Positions 1 to 7,586 of a DNA stretch of 12,144 nucleotides are shown here, piece by piece; positions within the stretch are counted from its first letter, which is position 1; each line of letters opens with the position of its first letter. This stretch comes from Chrysochromulina parva. Lineage: Eukaryota; Haptophyta; Prymnesiales; Chrysochromulinaceae. The notes beneath the pieces were generated by a model. That model was not told the origin of the DNA and made no database searches. It saw only the letters and a program-made list of their open reading frames with translations. Location of the stretch: contig PJAB01001803.1 of assembly GCA_002887195.1 (NCBI GenBank), positions 1-12,144 on the forward strand. Direction: 5' to 3'. Both the position numbers and the translations under genes were made by a program.

Positions 1-3000
1 CGACGGCCAGCGAACAACGCGCACAAATCGCATGGAATCGCTCGAACGCGGAGTTTTTTCTCGAGGCCTCAAATTGCGGAAAAATGTTACCAAGTGCGGA
101 AAAGTTTTGACAGGGGGTTCTCCAACTTGACTGTGGCTCGCAAGGAGGCTGGTCAGCTTCTCAACCACAGGAGGCGAGAAGGCCTTCTGCGCATCGTTGC
201 CATTGAGGGCACTCCCGTGATAGGCCTGCCGCTCAAGGTTGAGAGAGTCAAACGTGGCGTTGAATGAGCGAATATATGGCCCGGCCTTCTTTGCGTACAC
301 CTTCAGCAGGTCCGCCTCCGCCTTGGAATGCGCCATCTCGGCCTTCTCTTTGGCTTCGGTTGAAGCCTGCACTGAAAGTCGTAGTGTTCGGTACTCAGAC
401 TCAAACGGGAGCGGTGGTTCGCTGTCCTTACGCCGTCCATTGAGCCGGGGCTTAGATGCTCGTACAACAGCGACAGCATTCACTTCATCAGCGGCAATGG
501 CCTCCATCTGATTCAACTCGCTGGCAATCTGATCCTCATGAGCATTGATCTGCTTGGTGAGCAGATCAACCTTGGCAATGGCGGCATCCAGCTCCATCTG
601 CAGCTTTTTGTCGTCAAAACCCTCGCCTCGAGCAGCCATTCGAGCTGCATCTAATTTTCGAAGCTCAAATTCTAAAAGCCTCACCTGATCAAGTGAGAGT
701 CCTAGGAATAAGTGGAGAGGGGTGAGTGAGAATGACTGCCATGGTGGCCCGTCTGTGTAGATCAGCGGCATCCGAACACATGAGTCAAAGCGTGCAGGCT
801 CAGGAGCTGTGCGCTTTGCAGCGTCTGCTGCAGCCTTGGCTTTGGCATACTCCATGGCCTGGAATGCAAAGGCTGCACTGCCTGCTCGTGCTGGCGGATC
901 AGCATGACGCGCTTCACGCGTCTCTTCAGTCCCAGCTGGCTGATGGGGAAGATGTGGGACTCCAGCAGCCATGGTCTCATGCAGAACAGCCAAGCAGAAT
1001 AGGCACGGATTCTTTGACGTGGGCCCATGATGTCCCATGGGTTCGGACTGAGAGAGCCCATCTCCGCCCATGAACATCCGGATCTTTCGGTTTGCAAGCC
1101 CTTGAGATTTGCATTCGGCCCATTGGCGTACAAGGGCCTCAAGCTCACCACCAACATCCCGACAGGTTGGGCAGTCGCGGGACCATGTGCAACCCTGCAG
1201 TCGTGGGGGGGCACTCTGATGATGCCCAAGTATAGGGCGCACATCCGAAGCACCATTTGTCGCAGATGCTTCCCGTTTTGCTGTGGGACAGGCGGCAATC
1301 GAGAAAGCTGAGCGTCCCGATGTCTTTGAACTCCAGGGGCACGAGCACGCCCAACAATCAGGTCGCTGCTCTGATGGTGGCTCATCTGATGGTGGCTCGT
1401 CTGACGATGGCCCGTCCACATTGCATGGTGCACATAGAGGATTGGATGCTGAGGGGGTGGTGATGGCAGAGGTCGGCGACATTTGGAGAGCTAGAGCAAT
1501 TGCTGATGATGAGGGAGCAGGCATCAAAAGCATCTGCACTGGCGAGGGCGGAGAGTGGAGGAGGGCAGATACAGGATCGCGCGCAAATATTGTCATTGGC
1601 ATAGGACGTGGTGCCAGAAACTGGGGAGGTGTTGAGCAGGCAGCGCTCGAATACTCAAACCTTCGCCGTCTCTTCTTCAGGCCGCCTTCGATGCGGGCCT
1701 TGGCCTCTTCTATGCGAAGCACGGCCGTTTGGCCTCGCTCATCTAGGACAGGACATTTGTCGCTCTGGCGACGAAGGTATCCCGAGGGGAGACGCTGGAC
1801 CCACCCTGAACGGATACATAATCCAAGACGTCGTATTGTGCTAAGCTCCTCATACAGCGGACCCCATGCCTCCTTGATCATATCATATTTATCATCTGCA
1901 CGGTCAATGATGCCAATGGGTACAATATTATATGGAGAGTCTGGATGTCTGGAGCAGAGGAACTTCAGCACAAGCTTCACAGATCCGCCGCCCTTGTCCT
2001 CGATGGCCTCTATCCAAATCTCTTCGCTTGGCACGTTGGAAGGCCACTCTAGGACCCCGGCGGCCGCCTGCTGGTTTACGTATTTCTGAATTGTCTGATG
2101 GATGGATTTGACTCGCAGCCACGCACACGCGATTTTCTTGCCGGGCCACTTGGGATCATCCATGATTATCTTCCCCGTCTCACAGCCGTGCCACCGCTTG
2201 GAGAATTCCTTCTTTGCGCGTGCCTTGGAGATGATCTTCAAATTCAATGCAGCGGCGAGCTGTCGCTTCACCGCCGCACCAAGCATGCCCGACACTTCGG
2301 TCAAGATGGCCAGCGCATCTTCATCGGGCAAATCTCGCTTTGTGCTCATGGAGTGCTTTTGGTAAAGCGCCTTGTTCTGCTTGATGTCAGCTTGCACCAG
2401 CGCATCAACATCATCCGTTGTCTTGGCGCCAGAGATGTGCACGCGCTGCTCGGTCAGCATCTTGGCGCGATCCCGATTTGTGCGGCGATCCACCTCACCA
2501 GATGGCTTACGTGCTTCTGGGAGCCGTACGAGGTTCACCCGTCCACCCTGGACAGGCATGGATATGGCTCCACCTGCCTTCACGCCCAGCAGCTCACGAA
2601 GCAAATCATGACGGCCTGCAGCCTTGCCATCAGTAACCGCCTCTCTGAGCTTAGCATCCAGCTCAGCTCTGCTGCACTGCGCCTGCATGAGGGCCTGGGC
2701 CTGCTGCTGAATTAGATTGAGCTGCTGGCTATTCTGCACGATGAACTGTTTCTGACCCCGCTCAAATAGATCGAGCCTCAGCTGCTGCTGCACAACGAGC
2801 TGCTGGAGCTCTTGCTCGTCCTCCTTAGCAGCTTCTTGTTGCACCTGCTGAACCGACATCAGAGCCTTTGTGGTGGCCGTTGCGGCGCTCAACGTGAACT
2901 GTTGTTGCACCTGCTGCACGGCCAACAGAGCCTCAGTGGTGGCCGCTGCGGCGCTCAATGTGAACTGTTGTTGCACCTGCTGCACCGACATCAGAGCCTT

Positions 3001-3816
3001 CGTGGTGGCCGCCACGGCGCTCAACGTGACGTGTTGCACCTCTTCCGCGCGCGGGCCGCAAACCCGAGACATGGACGTTGCCGCTGGCGATGCGCAGGCT
3101 GCCGCGCCCGAGGTGGCACCCGAAGCTACGCCCGTGGAGGTGAAAGTCGATGCGCCCGCCACTTCGACCGCGGCCGCCGCAGTCTGCACGACAACATGCT
3201 CGACTACGACATGCTCGATAGCAGGGGCATCACCAACGAGCACGGCACTGGGCACGGCGGTGGCGGCGGCGGCAAGATCGGGGGAGACAAAGAATGCATA
3301 GTTTGGAATCGCAATGACAGGCTGTTGGACAGCCTCCATATGGTCGGCCTTGAGCATGCCTATGCGCATAAATTTAATCATGTCTGCCATCGAATCGGAG
3401 GTGGAGGAAGGAGGATCTACCCATCGCCAGTTCTCTTTGCCAACTGTATCTTTGGGCTTGTTGTTTGACGTATACTTGCCGGTGATGAGCTTCCGAAGCG
3501 CGGATTCGGGAAAGGACATGTCGTTGCGCTTCAACGCGACCTCCTTCATGAAGACGTCGATCGCGGACTGCACAACCGGCACGTATTCTTGATCTCCGTC
3601 CTTCTTAATCCACTTGATCTCGTCCAGGAACATCCAGCCTTCGCACTCCATCCTCTTTCCGTGTGGAGCCAAGGACAACCCCACAAGCTGCTTGATGTTC
3701 TTCAGGAATTGTGATGGCTTCGGCTGCATCGAAGCAATTGCCTTGAGGTCATCTTCCGTTGAGACGATGTAAAGTGTCGACGGCGGCTCTACGAGGTGCC
3801 AGGGTGGCGAGGGCAT
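1..3816 (-). CDS. Large RAG1/Transib-like transposase-related protein (3' end outside window)
   Basis: The frame is open for 1272 codons from the ATG at 3814-3816 to the left edge, with no in-frame stop; an in-frame stop at 3868-3870 lies upstream and no other ATG lies between. Seen in order: a folded-looking N-terminus (about residues 1-185), an Ala/Val/Thr-rich linker, a Gln-rich coiled coil with 22-residue repeats (about 258-375), a basic region, then EDKGGGS with D607, an Asp-rich helix near 636-660, KKRRRR at 714-719, a Pro/Ser/Cys-rich insert, MGGD with D919, PCLFC (C938, C941), LTPLHLFLGL (H1035), a long coiled coil (about 1043-1180) and RQAYHG...GND (1196-1208). From memory of the family, this order matches the RAG1/Transib RNase H-like core: first Asp, second Asp, CxxC, a Leu-His helix, then a GN(x)A(R/Q)K segment. 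DNA cleavage and transposition are inference; the third acidic residue would lie off-window. It may be a live element, a relic or a domesticated gene. The reading frame is near certain; the family call is moderate. Confidence 0.8.
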   Translation of the reverse strand, partial: MPSPPWHLVEPPSTLYIVSTEDDLKAIASMQPKPSQFLKNIKQLVGLSLAPHGKRMECEGWMFLDEIKWIKKDGDQEYVPVVQSAIDVFMKEVALKRNDMSFPESALRKLITGKYTSNNKPKDTVGKENWRWVDPPSSTSDSMADMIKFMRIGMLKADHMEAVQQPVIAIPNYAFFVSPDLAAAATAVPSAVLVGDAPAIEHVVVEHVVVQTAAAAVEVAGASTFTSTGVASGATSGAAACASPAATSMSRVCGPRAEEVQHVTLSAVAATTKALMSVQQVQQQFTLSAAAATTEALLAVQQVQQQFTLSAATATTKALMSVQQVQQEAAKEDEQELQQLVVQQQLRLDLFERGQKQFIVQNSQQLNLIQQQAQALMQAQCSRAELDAKLREAVTDGKAAGRHDLLRELLGVKAGGAISMPVQGGRVNLVRLPEARKPSGEVDRRTNRDRAKMLTEQRVHISGAKTTDDVDALVQADIKQNKALYQKHSMSTKRDLPDEDALAILTEVSGMLGAAVKRQLAAALNLKIISKARAKKEFSKRWHGCETGKIIMDDPKWPGKKIACAWLRVKSIHQTIQKYVNQQAAAGVLEWPSNVPSEEIWIEAIEDKGGGSVKLVLKFLCSRHPDSPYNIVPIGIIDRADDKYDMIKEAWGPLYEELSTIRRLGLCIRSGWVQRLPSGYLRRQSDKCPVLDERGQTAVLRIEEAKARIEGGLKKRRRRFEYSSAACSTPPQFLAPRPMPMTIFARDPVSALLHSPPSPVQMLLMPAPSSSAIALALQMSPTSAITTPSASNPLCAPCNVDGPSSDEPPSDEPPSEQRPDCWACSCPWSSKTSGRSAFSIAACPTAKREASATNGASDVRPILGHHQSAPPRLQGCTWSRDCPTCRDVGGELEALVRQWAECKSQGLANRKIRMFMGGDGLSQSEPMGHHGPTSKNPCLFCLAVLHETMAAGVPHLPHQPAGTEETREARHADPPARAGSAAFAFQAMEYAKAKAAADAAKRTAPEPARFDSCVRMPLIYTDGPPWQSFSLTPLHLFLGLSLDQVRLLEFELRKLDAARMAARGEGFDDKKLQMELDAAIAKVDLLTKQINAHEDQIASELNQMEAIAADEVNAVAVVRASKPRLNGRRKDSEPPLPFESEYRTLRLSVQASTEAKEKAEMAHSKAEADLLKVYAKKAGPYIRSFNATFDSLNLERQAYHGSALNGNDAQKAFSPPVVEKLTSLLASHSQVGEPPVKTFPHLVTFFRNLRPREKTPRSSDSMRFVRVVRWPS
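2836..3029 (-). repeat. 66-bp in-frame tandem repeat in the Gln-rich coil
   Basis: Units begin at 2861, 2927 and 2993, exactly 66 bp (22 codons) apart, with a partial copy before the first and the third breaking off near 3029. On the minus strand each unit reads as a segment containing FTLSAA, then TTKALMSVQQVQQ or a close variant. Substitutions between units are mostly silent or conservative, so the repeat has been kept in frame. It probably extends a helical coiled coil. Confidence 0.9.
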
Positions 3817-4074
3817 GTGAGTGAGTGTGCTTGCCTGTGTGCGCTCGCACGCACGTCGTCGTCGAGCTCAAAAACACACATTTACCTTATTTTGGGTTCA
3901 CCCCGAGCACTCGCTTTGCATGCAAAAGGGACGTGGGGACCACCATTGTCGCACTTCACTGTGCCCCTGGCTCGAGAACGTACTATAACTATGGAAAAGG
4001 GTACGACACCCACCCAGAGCAGGTAGGTACTAAAACTCTAGTAAAGGGTACGAGACCCAGAGGTGCTGGTCACA
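3817..4074. other. Spacer between the BAH gene stop and the large left-hand gene
   Basis: No convincing coding frame. Transcribed in the minus direction, this would hold the 3' UTR of the BAH gene followed by the promoter and 5' UTR of the large gene. It contains an imperfect tandem duplication at 3980-4059 and an AT-richer stretch around 3868-3900. The segment just upstream of the large gene's ATG is a CA/GC-alternating run (about 3817-3860). A 5' intron ending there cannot be excluded. Confidence 0.6.
3980..4059. repeat. Imperfect 47-bp tandem duplication
   Basis: The segments 3980-4012 and 4027-4059 are 33 bp each, start 47 bp apart and match at 28 of 33 positions. The best conserved part is AAAGGGTACGACACCCA versus AAAGGGTACGAGACCCA. 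It sits just past the stop codon of the BAH gene and upstream of the large transposase-like gene. It may be a diverged local duplication, a regulatory element or part of an element terminus. Confidence 0.75.
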
Positions 4075-4890
4075 CTAATTAGCGACAAGCGCCAGCTTCG
4101 CCTCCAACGCTTGAATGTGCGCAGCGAGAATACCGACCTGCTTGAGCTCCAGCTGCATCGCCCGCATCTGGTCCTCAAGGAGCGAAATGCGCTCCTTCGC
4201 CTTTTCGAGCTGCAGATTTCGTCGCGCTGTTCGTGGCGCTTGTGCTGTCGGAGGTGGCGAGGCGTTGGGGTTGGCGGCGTTGGCGCCGGTCTGCGGCGCG
4301 GCGGCTGCTGCGCCCCCCAGCACAATGTCCTCGTCCATTGTCTCGGGCGGCGGCGGCGCATCCTCGACGATTGGAGACACCTTCTGAGACGCTGGGTCCC
4401 AAGTGCGCCGGGTAAAGAAGGAGTGCGGCGCATCGACGAGGCTGTCGATGTCGTTCGTGTCGACGACGCGCACGGGGATGAGTTCGAGCGCCGCCGCCGA
4501 GTTTTCCGTCTCGTCGGCGCTCGTCTGCAAGAACAGCTCGCGCGGATCCCAAGGGTCACTATCCGCAAGACGGAGTTGCTCCGGCCGCCAGAAGAAGGTA
4601 TTGTAGAACCAAATGTCGCCACCGACACCCTTGGCGAAGAATGACTCGATCCGCGCAATCTCGGCCGGCTGCCCGCGACGAGTCGACGACATGTACACGG
4701 CGTCGCCGACCTTGATGCGCAACTGCACGCTGGGCTGCATCGGGTCGAACGCAATGATCTCGTCGCCCTCAACCCAACCGTCATCGGCGACGCGGACGGG
4801 GCCTTCAAAGCGCGACTCGGTGGCGTGCCGCGACACGGACGTCGCGTGATAGCCGCGCCCGTCGAGCCGAGCGCTCCAATCGATGGGCAT
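4075..4890 (-). CDS. BAH-domain protein with C-terminal coiled coil
   Basis: 271 residues, complete from the ATG at 4888-4890 to the TAG at 4075-4077. Residues about 56-165 fit a bromo-adjacent homology (BAH) domain: VGDAVYM at the first strand, EIARIESFF, then WFYNTFFWRPEQL, RELFLQTSADE and a PVRVVD strand, ending in FFTRRTWDP like the usual closing strand. BAH domains are known to bind nucleosomes or histone tails in silencing and replication complexes. A disordered Ala/Pro linker with an acidic patch follows (about 170-222), then a predicted coiled coil (about 224-268) suggesting dimerisation or a partner. No PHD, bromo or methyltransferase domain is present, so its partner complex cannot be named. 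Third positions are strongly G/C, like DXS. The BAH call is fairly firm; the exact role is unknown. Confidence 0.85.
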   Translation of the reverse strand: MPIDWSARLDGRGYHATSVSRHATESRFEGPVRVADDGWVEGDEIIAFDPMQPSVQLRIKVGDAVYMSSTRRGQPAEIARIESFFAKGVGGDIWFYNTFFWRPEQLRLADSDPWDPRELFLQTSADETENSAAALELIPVRVVDTNDIDSLVDAPHSFFTRRTWDPASQKVSPIVEDAPPPPETMDEDIVLGGAAAAAPQTGANAANPNASPPPTAQAPRTARRNLQLEKAKERISLLEDQMRAMQLELKQVGILAAHIQALEAKLALVAN

Positions 4891-5408
4891 GACGCGCGCG
4901 CGAGCAGTACCACTTCGAAGCCACCGGCTTTTCTCGCGCTCGCTCGCTCGCTCGAGGCAACGCGCGAAAAAACGGTGAAGTTGTGAAGTCAGTCTGCAGA
5001 AGTTTCCGATCCATAGCTGAGTCTGTTACGGATCGTGAAACAACTTCCCCCACTCAGGCGACCCGTGACCGGAGTTTCGATTTCGGTGCCGCAGAAGGAC
5101 ACAGTCAGGCTCGTCAGTTTCGTCGCGGTCCACCCGCGCTCGAATTCGGTGGTGTCTGGTTCACACGCACGAAGCCCCTCAGCTTGTTTGCGGGAGCCGG
5201 TCGGAAGGGGAACGAAGTCTCTCAATACAGTGCTTTTGCGAGCCTCGCGCGAGACCTTCCGCCTCTGTGCCTGCTCTCACACGATCTGTGACGGCACGCA
5301 ACGCACGGATACCTGCGTCATGCGACATGTATTATCAGCCTCTGTGCCTCACGCTAGCGTGTACCGTGTTTATACACGGTTCATCCCGCCCACCGAGCCC
5401 ATCTTCCC
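4891..5408. other. Spacer: BAH gene promoter and DXS 3' region
   Basis: 518 bp with no gene I can support. It should contain the DXS 3' UTR at its right side and the BAH promoter at its left, since both genes run leftwards. A short (GCTC)n run lies at 4938-4954, about 50 bp upstream of the BAH start. A 12-bp palindrome and a stem-loop lie near the DXS stop. A 78-codon minus frame at 4989-5225 resembles no family I know and could be an upstream ORF. Confidence 0.6.
5350..5380 (-). other. Palindrome plus stem-loop in the DXS 3' UTR
   Basis: CACGCTAGCGTG at 5350-5361 is a perfect 12-bp palindrome. Immediately next to it, ACCGTGT at 5363-5369 pairs with ACACGGT at 5374-5380 around a 4-nt loop. 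Both lie within 60 nt after the DXS stop codon on the transcribed strand. They could mark RNA 3'-end processing or mRNA stability control, or be chance. Confidence 0.5.
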
Positions 5409-7586
5409 TTACGCGATGGTCGGGTCCTCATTCTGCTTACGAACCGCTTGCTTCTGCAAGGGGCTCTTGCCAAGCAGGGTGCGCGCCGTGTTCTCGATGT
5501 ACTCGGAGGTCAGTCCCGCCTCCTCGTACTGCTCTGACTGGTTGGCCGCCTCGATGTACTTGTCGGGCAGCACCATCGGGCGCACCTTGACCGTCCCCTG
5601 GTCGAGTGCGCCCGAGAGGGCGAGGTAGTGTAGCACGTGGTCGCCGAAACCACCGATCGCGTTCTCCTCGACCGTGATGAGCACGTCGTGTTCCTTTGCG
5701 AGCTTGTCGATGAGCTCGGTGTCGAGGGGCTTCATCCAGCGCGCGTCGGCCACGGTCACACCCACGCTCGGGTCGCTCGCTTCGAGCCGGCGTGCGGCCT
5801 CCACCGCCGGCGCGAGCCGAGTGCCGATGGTCAAGAAGCACACCTTCGAGCTCGCCTTCTCCGCCGCCTGACGGACGATGCGCCCCTTGCCCACAGGGAG
5901 CACGGTTCCCTTCTTCGGGATCTCGTCAAGGTCGTAGCCGAAGAGGTCGTTGAGCTTCTCGATTCCGAGCGCGGAGCCACGGGGGAAGCGCAGCGCGGAA
6001 GGGATGTTGTCAAGGGTGTACACGGTCTGCACCATGTTACGCAGCTCCACCTCGTCCGAGGGCGCGCAAATGACGATGCCCGGTATGCAGCCCAGGTACG
6101 AGAGGTCGAAGCTGCCATGGTGCGTCGGGCCGTCGTTGCCAACGAGCCCGGCGCGGTCGAGAATCATGCGCACGGGCAGCTTCTGGATGGCGACGTCATG
6201 AATGATCTGGTCGTACGCGCGCTGCATGAACGTCGAGTAGATGGCGCAGAAGGGCTTGAGGCCTTCGACGGCCATGCCCGCAGCGAAGGTGACTGCATGC
6301 TGCTCGGCGATGCCGACATCGAACGTGCGCTTGGGGAAGCGCTTGCCAAACTTGTCGATGCCCGTGCCGCCGGGCATGGCGGCCGTGATGGCCACGACCG
6401 AGCGGTCGGTCGCGGCAATGTCGACGAGCGTGTCGGCAAAGACGGCCGTGTACGAGGGCGTCTTCTCGGGCGACACGTATTTCTTGCCCGAGGCGACGTC
6501 GAACTTGGGCACGCCGTGGTACTTGTCCGAGGCGGCCTCGGCGGGCGGATAGCCCTTGCCCTTGTCGGTCTTGACGTGGAGCAGCACGGGCTGCGAGCCC
6601 TCCCGATCGCGGATGTTCTCGAGGATGGGCACGAGGTTGTCGAGGTCGTGCCCGTCGACGGGGCCGATGTAATAGAAGCCGAGCTCCTCGAAGAGCGTTC
6701 CGCCGGTGACCATCCCGCGCGCGTACTCGTCAATCTTGGCGTTCGCCTGCTGGATCTCGGCGGGGAAGAGCTTGTTGATCGTCTTGGCCGTGTCACGGAA
6801 GGTTTGGAACGGCTTGGACGCTATGAGACGCGTCGTGTACGCCGAAAGGGAGCCCGCGGGGCCAGTGCCTCCCGCCGAAGGCTCACCCGTGGGCAGCGAG
6901 ACCTGCCCGTTGTCATTGTACACGACGATCACGCGCGAGTTGAGGTAGGCTGCGTTGTTCATGGCCTCGTACGCCATGCCACCCGTGATCGCGCCGTCGC
7001 CGATGATTGCCACCGAGTTCCGTTGCCGCCCCTGCAGGTCGAAAGCGACAGCCATGCCGAGCGCCGCCGAGATAGACGTTGTCGAGTGGCCAGCGCCAAA
7101 GACGTCGTACTCGGACTCGGAGCGCTTGGCGAAACCGGAGAGGCCACCCGCCTGGCGCAGCGTGTGCATACGGTCCCGCCGACCCGTGAGGATCTTGTGC
7201 GGGTAAACTTGATGGCTCACGTCAAAGATGATGGGGTCTTCGGGCGTGTTGAAAACATAGTGCAATGCGACTGTGAGCTCCACCACGCCGAGCGAGGAGC
7301 CGAGGTGGCCGCCGGTCTTGGACACGGCATTGATCGTTTCCCACCGGAGCTCGTTGGACAGCTGTTTGAGCTCCGCAATCGTGAATCCCTTAATGTCCGC
7401 TGGGATCTGCACCGAATCGAGCAACGGCGTGGTGCGGGGGCCAGCATACGGGCCCGGAACGGGCTGCTGCTGCATCAAGAGCACCGAGGGTGCTGGCCGT
7501 TGTGCGCTGCCATGCAGCAGAGCCGGCTCCGCGTGCAGTCCCGTGGCCACGCCGACAGCAGAGCACACGAAAACGGAGAGCTTCAT
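5409..7586 (-). CDS. dxs: 1-deoxy-D-xylulose-5-phosphate synthase, plastid-targeted
   Basis: Condenses pyruvate and glyceraldehyde 3-phosphate, with thiamine diphosphate, into DXP, the first step of the MEP pathway for isoprenoids, carotenoids and chlorophyll side chains. 725 residues, complete and uninterrupted. Residues 1-19 form a hydrophobic signal peptide ending LHA-E, followed by a Ser/Pro/Arg-containing stretch to about 55, as expected for a bipartite plastid presequence; this supports the start at 7584-7586. Core: GGHLGSSLG (92-100), DVSHQVYPHK (122-131), the ThDP motif GDGAITGGMAYEAMNN (197-211) with NDN (224-226), GPVDGHD (308-314), DVGIAEQHAVTFAAGMA with catalytic Glu428, DRAGLVGNDGPTHHG (477-491) and the C-terminal transketolase domain (WMKPLD at 618-622, ENAIGGFG at 641-648). 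All key motifs are intact. One change is Ser124 where most DXS have Gly (GHQ). The mature enzyme matches the usual length of about 620-670. It is divergent from and close to an OPTI-like gene. Confidence 0.98.
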   Translation of the reverse strand: MKLSVFVCSAVGVATGLHAEPALLHGSAQRPAPSVLLMQQQPVPGPYAGPRTTPLLDSVQIPADIKGFTIAELKQLSNELRWETINAVSKTGGHLGSSLGVVELTVALHYVFNTPEDPIIFDVSHQVYPHKILTGRRDRMHTLRQAGGLSGFAKRSESEYDVFGAGHSTTSISAALGMAVAFDLQGRQRNSVAIIGDGAITGGMAYEAMNNAAYLNSRVIVVYNDNGQVSLPTGEPSAGGTGPAGSLSAYTTRLIASKPFQTFRDTAKTINKLFPAEIQQANAKIDEYARGMVTGGTLFEELGFYYIGPVDGHDLDNLVPILENIRDREGSQPVLLHVKTDKGKGYPPAEAASDKYHGVPKFDVASGKKYVSPEKTPSYTAVFADTLVDIAATDRSVVAITAAMPGGTGIDKFGKRFPKRTFDVGIAEQHAVTFAAGMAVEGLKPFCAIYSTFMQRAYDQIIHDVAIQKLPVRMILDRAGLVGNDGPTHHGSFDLSYLGCIPGIVICAPSDEVELRNMVQTVYTLDNIPSALRFPRGSALGIEKLNDLFGYDLDEIPKKGTVLPVGKGRIVRQAAEKASSKVCFLTIGTRLAPAVEAARRLEASDPSVGVTVADARWMKPLDTELIDKLAKEHDVLITVEENAIGGFGDHVLHYLALSGALDQGTVKVRPMVLPDKYIEAANQSEQYEEAGLTSEYIENTARTLLGKSPLQKQAVRKQNEDPTIA

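Noticed and set aside
762..3468. Several 200-270 codon frames over the large left-hand gene (762-1433 minus, 1283-2089, 2098-2715 and 2812-3468 plus)
   Set aside because: All overlap the uninterrupted 1272-codon minus frame and give compositionally odd products without motifs.
3957..3963. CACTGTG, the reverse complement of the V(D)J heptamer CACAGTG, close to the RAG1-like gene
   Set aside because: A 7-mer on either strand is expected about once per 8 kb, another CACAGTG lies at 8243-8249, and no nonamer-like sequence sits at 12 or 23 bp. No element end can be claimed.
4038..4913. A 291-codon minus frame overlapping the BAH gene
   Set aside because: Product is Arg/Ser/Thr-rich and motif-free, as expected from an out-of-frame reading; the BAH frame is clearly protein-like.
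4989..5225. A 78-codon minus frame upstream of the BAH gene
   Set aside because: No family resemblance and too short to support on composition alone. It could be an upstream ORF but is not called a gene.
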